A stretch of 64,000 nt of DNA, taken from NCBI GenBank assembly GCA_020636445.1, contig JACJXV010000019.1:1-64000 (forward strand), in the 5' to 3' direction. Position 1 is the stretch's first letter. Every line of letters starts with the position of its first letter. This stretch comes from Lewinellaceae bacterium (GTDB lineage Bacteria; Bacteroidota; Bacteroidia; Chitinophagales; Saprospiraceae). The notes beneath the pieces were generated by a model that saw only the letters and a program-made list of their open reading frames with translations, was not told the DNA's origin and did no database searches. This document shows positions 1 through 7,180 of this stretch, one piece after another. The position numbers were made by a program, and so were the translations under genes.

Positions 1-1047
1 GTGCCCGTAACTGTTCCGGCCAGCGTTCAATGGGATGAGACAGCCATTCCCTACCCCCACCTCTCTGCGTACGGCTTTTTCCAGCTACCCTTGAAAAGCT
101 TGCATCCGCAGGAAGGGGTGATGCCCTACGAATTAATCACTCCCCTATTCACCGACTATGCCCATAAGGCCCGGTTTGTATGGATGCCTCCGGGACAAAG
201 TGCCTCTTTTGCTGACGATGGCCGGATATTATTTCCGGATCAAAGTATCTTGATAAAAAACTTTTACTACCCAGCTGATTTTCGTCGCCCCCAAGAAAAT
301 TGGGATTTGGTCGAAACGAGGTTACTGGTCAAAACCCAGGGGCAGTGGCAGGCATACACGTACATTTGGAATGAGAATGACACCGATGCGGCATTAAGTA
401 CGGTGGGTGATTTTCGTACGGCCCAATGGATTGACGAGCAGGGTCGTGCCCAGCAGGTAAACTACGTTGTTCCCAACAAAAATCAGTGTAAAAGTTGCCA
501 TAACATCGCCAATAACATTGAACCCATTGGCCCTAAGTACCGCAACCTGAACCGATCAGTACAAGCAGGAGATGGTCGCAATATTCCCCAGTTAGCCCAC
601 TGGGTCAGTGCTGGGTATTTGTCGGCATTACCCCCCGAAAATTCCCAATGGGCTACCCTGGCCAATTGGCAGGACAATAAGGCTTCGCTCGAAGATCGCG
701 CCCTGGCTTATCTCGAAATTAATTGTGGCCATTGCCACAACCCGCAAGGCCCGGCCCACACAACCGGATTATTCCTGCTGGCTGACGAGCCCGAACGACA
801 ACGATTGGGATTTTGCAAGGCCCCGGTAGCAGCTGGGAAAGGGTCCGGGGGGCGGCAGTTCGGTATTGTTCCTGGTAACCCCAACGCCTCTATTTTAGTA
901 TACCGGATGGAGAATTCCGACCCGGGTATCATGATGCCCGAGCTTGGCCGCATGATGCCCCATCGGGAAGGTATCGAGCTAATTCGTGCGTGGATAGCTG
1001 GGTTATCCGGAAATTGTGCAAAGGAAACACAAAATCAAGGGCTGTAA
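1..1047 (+). CDS. Di-heme c-type cytochrome, SO2930/HNE_0200-like (5' partial)
   Basis: Two c-type haem sites are visible: CKSCH at residues 163-167 and CGHCH at 242-246. The stretch around the first site, with PNKNQCKSCH and an IGPKYRNLNR segment soon after, together with the spacing to the second site, fits the SO2930-family di-haem cytochromes, which are periplasmic or surface redox proteins of poorly known role. The reading frame is open from base 1 and no signal peptide is present. The true start is therefore probably upstream of the window, and the initial GTG is not trusted. A small gene follows 10 bases after the stop. Family assignment is by recall of motif arrangement. Confidence 0.8.
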   Translation: MPVTVPASVQWDETAIPYPHLSAYGFFQLPLKSLHPQEGVMPYELITPLFTDYAHKARFVWMPPGQSASFADDGRILFPDQSILIKNFYYPADFRRPQENWDLVETRLLVKTQGQWQAYTYIWNENDTDAALSTVGDFRTAQWIDEQGRAQQVNYVVPNKNQCKSCHNIANNIEPIGPKYRNLNRSVQAGDGRNIPQLAHWVSAGYLSALPPENSQWATLANWQDNKASLEDRALAYLEINCGHCHNPQGPAHTTGLFLLADEPERQRLGFCKAPVAAGKGSGGRQFGIVPGNPNASILVYRMENSDPGIMMPELGRMMPHREGIELIRAWIAGLSGNCAKETQNQGL

Positions 1048-1057
1048 AAAACACCAT

Positions 1058-1300
1058 ATGAACCTCGAACAACGCAAACTGAAACTCATCGCCCGAATTA
1101 TCCAGGCCAAAGATCAGCGGGTTATTCAAATCCTGGAACAATTGCTGGACCTGCACGCCGAAAAAGCGCCCCTGGGCCATCTGCCCGACTCTTTACTCGA
1201 TTGGCTGGGCAGAGACAGCTCCACTTCCTCGAGCAACCCATCGACGCAGGACCTGCAGCGATCCATCGACGATTTCTTTCAACCTCCCCAGGAAAAATAA
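1058..1300 (+). CDS. Small helical hypothetical protein (80 aa)
   Basis: I do not recognise this gene. The ATG at 1058 is chosen over an in-frame start at 1016 that would overlap the preceding cytochrome. The product is about 80 residues. An N-terminal half rich in Leu, Ile, Lys and charged residues should form one or two helices (KLIARIIQAKDQRVIQILEQLL). A polar Ser-rich tail ends in DDFFQPPQEK. It has no signal peptide or membrane segment. The size and composition recall small antitoxin-like proteins, but no toxin partner lies next to it, so no function is assigned. Confidence 0.5.
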   Translation: MNLEQRKLKLIARIIQAKDQRVIQILEQLLDLHAEKAPLGHLPDSLLDWLGRDSSTSSSNPSTQDLQRSIDDFFQPPQEK

Positions 1301-1336
1301 AGGAACCATTAGTCACATTAGATTTAATCAGCAACT

Positions 1337-1531
1337 ATGTTTGAATACAAATTTGTGCGTATCCCAGCTACCTTCTGGGGAGGGAAGCCCAAAAGTGATT
1401 ACCGCAAAATCATTACAGAGCACGCCCAACAAGGTTGGCGGTTAATTCAGATCTTCGCCCCGACGGGCAGTTCTTATCTGCCGGCTTACTTTGAACTCAT
1501 TTTCGAACGTCCTAAGGGGGATACGGTCTGA
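1337..1531 (+). CDS. DUF4177 domain-containing protein
   Basis: A 64-residue protein with the layout typical of DUF4177: an N-terminal MFEYKFVRIP strand, a helix ending in the AQQGWRLIQI motif, and a C-terminal YFELIFERP strand. These are small cytosolic alpha/beta proteins of unknown function, usually 50-70 residues, so this copy is full length. It sits between a small helical protein and an M24 peptidase, all on the same strand with short gaps. Confidence 0.75.
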   Translation: MFEYKFVRIPATFWGGKPKSDYRKIITEHAQQGWRLIQIFAPTGSSYLPAYFELIFERPKGDTV

Positions 1532-1574
1532 TCCGGATTTCCCTTTTTCTACTTTTATGAATTAAAAAAGAACG

Positions 1575-2924
1575 ATGAAAAAGCAACTCCTACTTCTTTT
1601 CCTCCTGGGGCTGACGCTAATCCCCCTGGCTCATGCACAAATGCCCGTTATTTTACCACTTCGCCAGCAGGCTCAGGTGACAGACGCCTGGCTTCAGAAT
1701 CGATTCACCACCGTCCTGCCAGCCATTATGCGGCGGGAAGGGGTTGACATGTGGCTCATTATCGCCCGTGAATACAACGAAGACCCCGTACTCAAAACGA
1801 TGTTGCCAGCCACCTGGCTTTCCGCCCGCCGCACTACCATGCTAATCATCTACGATAATGGCACCTCACTAGAGGCGTTGGCCTGCGCCCGGTATGACGT
1901 AGGCACCTTTTTCAAAAAAGCCTGGGATCCGGAAGCGCAACCTGACCAATGGAAACGGCTGGCTGAAATTATTCAACAGCGCAACCCAAAAAAAATAGCA
2001 GTCAACCGCTCGGAATACTACGGGCATGCTGATGGGATTTCCTCTTTCCACTATGACAAACTGCAGGAAGTCCTGCCCGCCAATTTACAATCAAGGGTGG
2101 TTTCCGGCGAGCGGCTGGCCATCGGCTGGCTGGAAACACGGACACCGGAAGAAATGGTTGTTTACGAGCAAATCGGACGTATTGCCCACCAGATCATTGC
2201 CGAAGGGTTTTCCGAAACCGTCATTCAGCCAGGAATCACCACTACTGAGGATGTTGTCTGGTGGTATCGTCAGCGTATAAAAGCCCTACAGCTCGACACC
2301 TGGTTCCACCCTTCGGTGGATGTGCAACGCAAAGACCCTGATTCCCGGGAGAACGAACGCAGTTTTGCCAGTCGACCCGATGCCAATGTCATCATGCCCG
2401 GCGACCTGGTGCACGTTGATTTTGGGATTACCTACCTGGGGCTGTGCACCGACACCCAGGAAAATGCTTATGTGTTGCGCGCCGGAGAAACCGAAGCCCC
2501 GGCTTACCTACGACAAGCCCACCAGAAGGCCCTCCGTTTGATGGACATTTTTACCGGTGAATTCCGCACAGGTCGCACAGGTAATGAAGTCTTGGCGGAT
2601 GCACTGCGCAAAGCCAAAGCCGAAGGCCTCAACCCCACCATTTACACCCACCCAATTGGATTTCACGGGCACGCTGCTGGTCCTACCATTGGGCTTTGGG
2701 ATCAGCAGGGAGGCGTACCTTACAACGGTGATTACCCGCTTTATCCCAATACGGCTTACTCCATCGAACTTAACAACCGCAGCTTCCTGCCGGAGTGGAA
2801 CAAAGAAATCCGGATGATGATGGAAGAAGATGCCTTCTTTGATGGGCAAAGCGTTCGCTATATCGACGGTAGGCAACGAGAACTTTTTCTGATCCCGCGG
2901 CCTCAGGCACATTTAGGTCGATAA
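1575..2924 (+). CDS. M24 family metallopeptidase (Xaa-Pro aminopeptidase-like), exported
   Basis: Residues 1-21 form a signal peptide (MKKQLLLLFLLGLTLIPLAHA), so the enzyme is exported. The C-terminal half has the pita-bread metallopeptidase fold. Metal ligands can be read as D282 (HVDFG), D293, a His in THPIGFHGHAAGP (359-370), E398 (YSIELN) and E417/E418. The N-terminal half (about 40-190) matches the creatinase/AMP_N-like domain in position. Family members remove N-terminal residues next to proline or cleave related dipeptides; the substrate cannot be told from sequence. Length (449 aa) is normal. A strong hairpin terminator follows directly. Confidence 0.88.
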   Translation: MKKQLLLLFLLGLTLIPLAHAQMPVILPLRQQAQVTDAWLQNRFTTVLPAIMRREGVDMWLIIAREYNEDPVLKTMLPATWLSARRTTMLIIYDNGTSLEALACARYDVGTFFKKAWDPEAQPDQWKRLAEIIQQRNPKKIAVNRSEYYGHADGISSFHYDKLQEVLPANLQSRVVSGERLAIGWLETRTPEEMVVYEQIGRIAHQIIAEGFSETVIQPGITTTEDVVWWYRQRIKALQLDTWFHPSVDVQRKDPDSRENERSFASRPDANVIMPGDLVHVDFGITYLGLCTDTQENAYVLRAGETEAPAYLRQAHQKALRLMDIFTGEFRTGRTGNEVLADALRKAKAEGLNPTIYTHPIGFHGHAAGPTIGLWDQQGGVPYNGDYPLYPNTAYSIELNNRSFLPEWNKEIRMMMEEDAFFDGQSVRYIDGRQRELFLIPRPQAHLGR

Positions 2925-2934
2925 AAAATGAGCA

Positions 2935-2962
2935 ACGGCGGCACTTTTTGCCGCCGTTTTTT
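2935..2962 (+). terminator. Rho-independent terminator after the M24 peptidase gene
   Basis: A perfect 9-bp stem (ACGGCGGCA, 2935-2943, with TGCCGCCGT, 2949-2957), a 5-base loop and a run of six T's. It lies 10 bases after the peptidase stop and argues against any MFS start at 2928. Confidence 0.9.
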
Positions 2963-2993
2963 GTCTTATGAAGACACTACTAGTTTGACCACT

Positions 2994-4211
2994 ATGCTTA
3001 CCAGCACCTTAAGCTTGTATCGCAATGCCTTCGCCGGGTTATCCAACGACATCTGGCGATTGGCCCTTGTAACACTGATCAACCGGAGCGGTACGATGGT
3101 TGTACCTTTTCTTACGGTGTACATGACCATCCATTTGGGGTATACTTTACCCCAGGCGGGGTTCGTCATGAGTTGTTTCGGTGTAGGATCTATCCTGGGA
3201 ACCTACCTGGGTGGACAATTAACCGATCGGACGAGTTACTACAAGATCATGTTCTGGTCTTTATTCCTGAGCGGAATACTGTTTATCCTACTAGGCCAGG
3301 TCCGGGAGCTGGCAACCATGTGTCTTGCTGTTTTTATCCTCAGCACGGTGGCCGATTCTTTTCGTCCGGCTAACTTTGCTGCCGTTGCTACCTATGCGCG
3401 CCCGGAGAATGTGACCCGGTCTTTTTCCCTTATCCGGCTGGCTATAAACCTGGGATTTGCTATCGGGCCCGCTATTGGGGGCATTTTAGCGCATTGGTTT
3501 GGCTATAACTGGTTATTCTGGGCGGACGGACTTACCTGCATTGGGGCCGCTTTCTTTTTCAGGCTGACCCTTACTGAAAAGCGGGAACCTTCGCATGATG
3601 CGGTTGAGCAACCTACGGGCCCCATCAAACAATCGGCTTATCGCGATCGGCAATACCTGACGTTTATCTTCTTTATTACACTGACGGCCATAGCCTTCAT
3701 GCAATTCTTTTCAGTAATTCCGGTCTACTTCAAGGAGCAATTTGGTTTTAACGAAGACCAGATTGGCTATTTATTGGCCCTGAACGGATTATTGATAGCC
3801 CTGGTCGAAATGCCCTTGGTATACCGGCTGGACGGCCGGGTCAACCGGCTGCTGCTGGTCAGTGGTGGTGCCGCTTTTATTGGGTTATCCTACCTGCTGT
3901 ATTGGGCTTTTGACTTTTGGAGTGGCATTGCCGTAATCGCGATTATCGTCATCACTATCGGTGAAATGTTCAATATGCCATTTGCCAATGCCTACGCACT
4001 GGCCCGCTCCAATCCGCGGAACCGTGGGCAGTATATGGCGCTTTACGGCATTGCTTATTCCATTGCCCACGTTGTTTCACCTACGGTGGGTATGCAGGTC
4101 GCCGGGCGCTTAGGTTATCATGCCTTATGGATGGTTCTTGGAGGGTTATGCCTGGTGGCAATCTTTGGCTTTTTATCGCTGAAACGGCGTCAACAACTGG
4201 CCCTTTCGTAA
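2994..4211 (+). CDS. MFS transporter
   Basis: A 405-residue membrane protein with about 12 predicted hydrophobic helices and a central cytoplasmic loop rich in charged residues (KREPSHDAVEQP). It shows the MFS signature between helices 2 and 3 (GGQLTDRTSYYKIM), as in drug:proton antiporters of the MdtG/MdtH type. The substrate is unknown. The start at 2994 (MLTSTLSLYRNAF) is preferred to an in-frame ATG at 2928, because that ATG lies inside the preceding terminator. The stop codon overlaps the promoter box of the next gene. Confidence 0.85.
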   Translation: MLTSTLSLYRNAFAGLSNDIWRLALVTLINRSGTMVVPFLTVYMTIHLGYTLPQAGFVMSCFGVGSILGTYLGGQLTDRTSYYKIMFWSLFLSGILFILLGQVRELATMCLAVFILSTVADSFRPANFAAVATYARPENVTRSFSLIRLAINLGFAIGPAIGGILAHWFGYNWLFWADGLTCIGAAFFFRLTLTEKREPSHDAVEQPTGPIKQSAYRDRQYLTFIFFITLTAIAFMQFFSVIPVYFKEQFGFNEDQIGYLLALNGLLIALVEMPLVYRLDGRVNRLLLVSGGAAFIGLSYLLYWAFDFWSGIAVIAIIVITIGEMFNMPFANAYALARSNPRNRGQYMALYGIAYSIAHVVSPTVGMQVAGRLGYHALWMVLGGLCLVAIFGFLSLKRRQQLALS

Positions 4212-4216
4212 CTTTG
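4209..4216 (+). promoter_or_regulatory. Bacteroidota -7 promoter box (TAACTTTG) for the Sua5 gene
   Basis: Matches the TAnnTTTG -7 consensus of Bacteroidota sigma-A promoters and lies 17 bases before the GTG start at 4233. The TAA is also the stop codon of the upstream MFS gene. No clear -33 box was seen. Confidence 0.5.
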
Positions 4217-4232
4217 CCCAAAATTTTACGAG

Positions 4233-5210
4233 GTGAGTGAAATTGGAACTGATATTGAGCTGGCGGCCAGCTTGTTGCGCCGGGGGGAGCTGGTGGGAAT
4301 TCCCACCGAAACAGTTTATGGGCTTGCCGGTAATGCACTTAACCCTGCCGCTGTAGCACAGATATTTTCAGTAAAACAACGACCGACGTTTGACCCCCTG
4401 ATTGTACATGTTTCCAATATTGGTCAGCTCAAGCAATGGGTAGCTGAGTTACCGAAGCAAGCTGCCTGGGTTGCTGAGCAGTTAATGCCGGGGCCTCTGA
4501 CGCTTTTGCTACCCAAGAAAGCCAGCATTCCGGACCTGGTAACGGCAGGCTCACCACTAGTTGCTGTGAGAATTCCAGCTCATCCGCTGACATTGGAACT
4601 GCTAAGCAAACTCGATTTTCCACTCGCCGCTCCCAGTGCCAACCCTTTCGGGTATATTAGCCCCACTACGGCAGCCCACGTAAACCGTCAGCTGGGATCC
4701 CTGATTCCTTACATCCTGGATGGAGGCTCCTGTCAGATCGGACTGGAAAGTACGATCCTGGGTTGGGAAGAAGGCATCCCAACGGTATACCGGAAAGGGG
4801 GAATCGCCGTTGAAGTACTCGAAGACCTATTAGGCCCTTTAGTGGTCAAGCCTCACTCTTCCTCACAGCCTCAGGCACCCGGTATGCTACAAAGCCATTA
4901 TGCCCCCCGTGCCCCGCTGGTGATAGGTGACCTGCGATCACTGCTGGCAGCGTATAGAGGAAAGCGAATCGGACTGTTGGCCTTTCGCCGGGGGATGCCT
5001 GAAATTGACCCTGCCCAGCAGGTAATTCTTTCAGCAACCGGCGATTACAAAGAAGCCGCCCAACATTTATTTGCAGGAATGCGGTATCTTGACGAGCAAA
5101 ATCTTGATATTATCCTGGCTGAATTATTGCCGGAAGAAAACCTGGGCAGAGCCATCAACGACCGCCTGCGCAGGGCTGCAGCACCAGGTGCGCACGCTCC
5201 GGATCAATAA
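4233..5210 (+). CDS. tsaC: L-threonylcarbamoyladenylate synthase (Sua5/YrdC, two-domain form)
   Basis: The enzyme makes threonylcarbamoyl-AMP from threonine, bicarbonate and ATP for the t6A37 modification of ANN-decoding tRNAs. Residues 8-190 are the YrdC domain: PTETVYGLAGNA, then VKQRPTFDPLIVHV with the conserved Lys48 and Arg50, and APSANPFG. The remainder, including SHYAPRAPL, is the C-terminal Sua5 domain, so at 325 residues this is a full-length Sua5 and not a short TsaC. The GTG at 4233 fits the N-terminus and the promoter box upstream. The gene stands alone, with a hairpin after it. Confidence 0.93.
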   Translation: MSEIGTDIELAASLLRRGELVGIPTETVYGLAGNALNPAAVAQIFSVKQRPTFDPLIVHVSNIGQLKQWVAELPKQAAWVAEQLMPGPLTLLLPKKASIPDLVTAGSPLVAVRIPAHPLTLELLSKLDFPLAAPSANPFGYISPTTAAHVNRQLGSLIPYILDGGSCQIGLESTILGWEEGIPTVYRKGGIAVEVLEDLLGPLVVKPHSSSQPQAPGMLQSHYAPRAPLVIGDLRSLLAAYRGKRIGLLAFRRGMPEIDPAQQVILSATGDYKEAAQHLFAGMRYLDEQNLDIILAELLPEENLGRAINDRLRRAAAPGAHAPDQ

Positions 5211-5238
5211 TTTAACGTTTCTTTAGCGTTTAAAAAGC

Positions 5239-5261
5239 AACCGCAATCAAGATTGCAGGTT
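5239..5261 (+). terminator. Hairpin terminator after the Sua5 gene
   Basis: AACC-GCAATC (5239-5248) pairs with GATTGC-A-GGTT (5251-5261), with one bulged A and a short loop, followed by TTCTTT. Confidence 0.5.
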
Positions 5262-5292
5262 TCTTTACATATTAATCATCCAATAAAATGCC

Positions 5293-5820
5293 ATGCGCAT
5301 GAAACACCTTTTCCTTTCTTTAATGGCCATCGTTGCCTTTACCGTTGTTGGTCAGGCTCAAGCTGATAAAGCGCAAAGGCCTAGTCCGCCGATGGAAGTT
5401 CAGCAGTCGCTCAAAAAAGTTAATCTGCAAATCAACTGGAACAGCCCTGCCGTCAAGGGCCGTAAAGTTTGGGGTGAATTAGTACCCTACAACCAGGTTT
5501 GGCGCACTGGAGCGAACGAAGCTACCACCATTTCCTTTGACAGCAATGTTAAAATCAACGGAAAGAAGTTAGCCGCCGGCCGGTACTCCCTGTTCACCAT
5601 TCCTTCGGAATCCACCTGGACTGTCATTTTCAACAAAGAAGCTGACCAGTGGGGAGCCTACGAATACAAGGATAGTGAGGACGCCCTGCGGATTACCGTA
5701 ACCCCAACGGCGACCACCGATATGGCTGAACGCCTCCTTTTCACCGCCGATGCCAAAGGAACGGTAACGATGAAGTGGGAGAAAATGGCTGTTGCCTTCA
5801 AGGTGAAAGCAACGAAATAA
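5293..5820 (+). CDS. DUF2911 domain-containing exported protein
   Basis: A signal peptide ends at about residue 22 (VVGQAQA). The rest matches DUF2911: KVWGELVPYNQVWRTGANEAT, KINGKKLAAGRYSLFTIPSE and WTVIFNKEADQWGAYEY are the family's landmark segments. Function is unknown; the domain is common in exported Bacteroidota proteins. Length (175 aa) is typical for the single-domain form. The ATG at 5293 is used; a second ATG at 5299 is equally possible. A palindrome-rich noncoding stretch follows. Confidence 0.85.
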   Translation: MRMKHLFLSLMAIVAFTVVGQAQADKAQRPSPPMEVQQSLKKVNLQINWNSPAVKGRKVWGELVPYNQVWRTGANEATTISFDSNVKINGKKLAAGRYSLFTIPSESTWTVIFNKEADQWGAYEYKDSEDALRITVTPTATTDMAERLLFTADAKGTVTMKWEKMAVAFKVKATK

Positions 5821-5826
5821 TTTTCC

Positions 5827-5933
5827 TTCTTTGGCAAATTCCGTGGTCGAGCTAAAATGAAGCGTAAAAGCGACTTATGAAAGCGTTGCGCTTCATTTTT
5901 GATCGACTCCAAAACACGAAATTTGCCAAAGAA
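5827..5933. repeat. 107-bp imperfect palindrome
   Basis: The outer arms TTCTTTGGCAAATTCCGTG (5827-5845) and CACGAAATTTGCCAAAGAA (5915-5933) are complementary with one mismatch. Inner arms GTCGA and ATGAAGCG (5858-5865) pair with TCGAC and CGCTTCAT (5889-5896). The transcript would fold into one long hairpin. It starts 6 bases after a stop codon, so it could act as a terminator, but it is much longer than usual. Confidence 0.75.
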
Positions 5934-5982
5934 CCATAATTCCCTAAGTCAGTTTCTGCCTGCGCAGAACCTCGCTGGCAAC

Positions 5983-6047
5983 AGCAAAACCAAACGATCG
6001 CGAAGGTACTTGGGTAGCATCCCTTGCCTTCGCGTCTTAGTTTTGCT
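5983..6047. repeat. Inverted repeat, nested arms
   Basis: AGCAAAAC (5983-5990) pairs with GTTTTGCT (6040-6047), and CGCGAAGG (5999-6006) with CCTTCGCG (6027-6034). It is one of several palindromes in the 455-bp spacer 5821-6275, which holds no convincing gene. Confidence 0.65.
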
Positions 6048-6170
6048 AACTTGTAAACACCTGATACATGGGGTCCGAAAACAAATCTGAAGCCCCTGAA
6101 CCGGTTAACGACCAGGATATTATCCGGGTATTTTCCGGGAAATAATAGTAATTTTACGGTGCTATACGCC

Positions 6171-6216
6171 TCGCGAAGTGATTGAGTACACCCACTGGAT
6201 TTACTCCATTTCGCGA
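6171..6216. repeat. Inverted repeat before the lipoprotein gene
   Basis: TCGCGAA (6171-6177) pairs with TTCGCGA (6210-6216), and an inner GAGTA (6184-6188) with TACTC (6201-6205). It ends 60 bases before the ATG at 6276, so it would lie in or near the promoter or leader of that gene. Confidence 0.55.
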
Positions 6217-6275
6217 AAGATTGAATTATCTTGAAAGCAGAACCTTTAGCATTGCCTTTAACGGAAATCAACCAT

Positions 6276-6656
6276 ATGAAACGAATCCTTTGGATATCCC
6301 TCACCTTGATCAGTCTGCTATCGGTAGCGTGTAAGCGTGATGCTGCCGGCACCAAGGAAAAACTCATTGGCCGCTGGGAAATTACAGAGGCCTACCGCAA
6401 TGACCGCCTTACGGAATCCCTGGCAGAACTGTATTTTGAATTCTTCGCCGATGGCAAAATGCTAACTAATATCACGGGGAACCCGGAGCAAGCTACGTAT
6501 AGCTTACGCAGCGACAAGATTAGCCAACGCGATAGTTCTATTGACGCAGATTATACTATTGAGGAGATTACGGACTCAACCATGATTATGAGTACCACCC
6601 TGCGGAATTTCAGCTTCCGATTTCTATTACACAAGGCCACGCCCCCGGTAAAATAA
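6276..6656 (+). CDS. Small lipocalin-like lipoprotein, hypothetical
   Basis: The start at 6276 gives a standard lipoprotein signal (MKRILWISLTLISLLSVACK) with lipobox Cys at residue 19; an earlier in-frame start at 6231 would bury it. The mature part of about 108 residues opens with KLIGRWEITEAYRND and alternates short strands, like the small Bacteroidota lipocalin-like domains (weight/threshold GxW motif near the N-terminus). No binding partner can be inferred. It probably forms a pair with the small membrane protein 25 bases downstream. Confidence 0.65.
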   Translation: MKRILWISLTLISLLSVACKRDAAGTKEKLIGRWEITEAYRNDRLTESLAELYFEFFADGKMLTNITGNPEQATYSLRSDKISQRDSSIDADYTIEEITDSTMIMSTTLRNFSFRFLLHKATPPVK

Positions 6657-6681
6657 TCTTTTTCATCTTCAAAACTGTCGT

Positions 6682-6957
6682 ATGAAACGTCTGCGGGCCA
6701 GTGAACTGATGCTACTGGAACTCATTATCTATATCGTCCTCTGGCTCAATAATGATTACCTGGCCTCTTTGGTAAGTATTATCTTTGGCAGTATATGTCT
6801 GGCCATACTGATTATTTCGTTGCTTGTCGAATGGATTGAACGCTCCAAGGTACCCCGCTGGTACTATTATTACCTGGCCGTTTCGATTCTGGCTCCGATA
6901 ATAGCCTGGGGCTTCTACCGGGCGTTGAACGGGGAAATTCCCTGGACTCAGGGGTAA
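6682..6957 (+). CDS. Small membrane protein, hypothetical
   Basis: A 91-residue protein that I do not recognise. Three hydrophobic stretches are visible: roughly residues 9-28, 30-48 and 60-80. A charged loop (EWIERSKVPRWYYYY) separates the second and third. It has no cysteines or known motif. It follows the lipoprotein gene closely on the same strand and is likely co-transcribed. Confidence 0.6.
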   Translation: MKRLRASELMLLELIIYIVLWLNNDYLASLVSIIFGSICLAILIISLLVEWIERSKVPRWYYYYLAVSILAPIIAWGFYRALNGEIPWTQG

Positions 6958-6985
6958 AAGGATGTGTGGTACTTGATCCGTTCCT

Positions 6986-7057
6986 GATTAAGGAGGAATA
7001 GTGCTAAAGCAGTGAGCAGGGTCTTTTCCTGAAATAAGCAGCACCTCCTTATTAATC
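6986..7057. terminator. Possible bidirectional terminator between convergent genes
   Basis: GATTAAGGAGG (6986-6996) and AGTGCT can pair imperfectly with AGCAGCACCTCCTT and ATTAATC (7037-7057). It lies between a gene ending at 6957 on the plus strand and one ending at 7181 on the minus strand. A long imperfect stem without a clean T run. Confidence 0.4.
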
Positions 7058-7180
7058 CATGGTGTGTGCATTATTTTACCACAGATTACACGGATTCACA
7101 CAGATGCTTCTCCACTTGTGCGGTGGCGGTCAAAAAATGGAAAGTCAGCCCTCAATTTAATACCCAACGCACCATACCGC

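Noticed and set aside
2928..2993. Longer N-terminus for the MFS transporter
   Set aside because: This stretch is the upstream gene's terminator hairpin; the ATG at 2994 starts the family-like sequence.
5852..6367. 171-codon minus-strand reading frame in the palindrome-rich spacer
   Set aside because: It runs through the palindromes and into the lipoprotein gene on the other strand; its protein has no sensible features.
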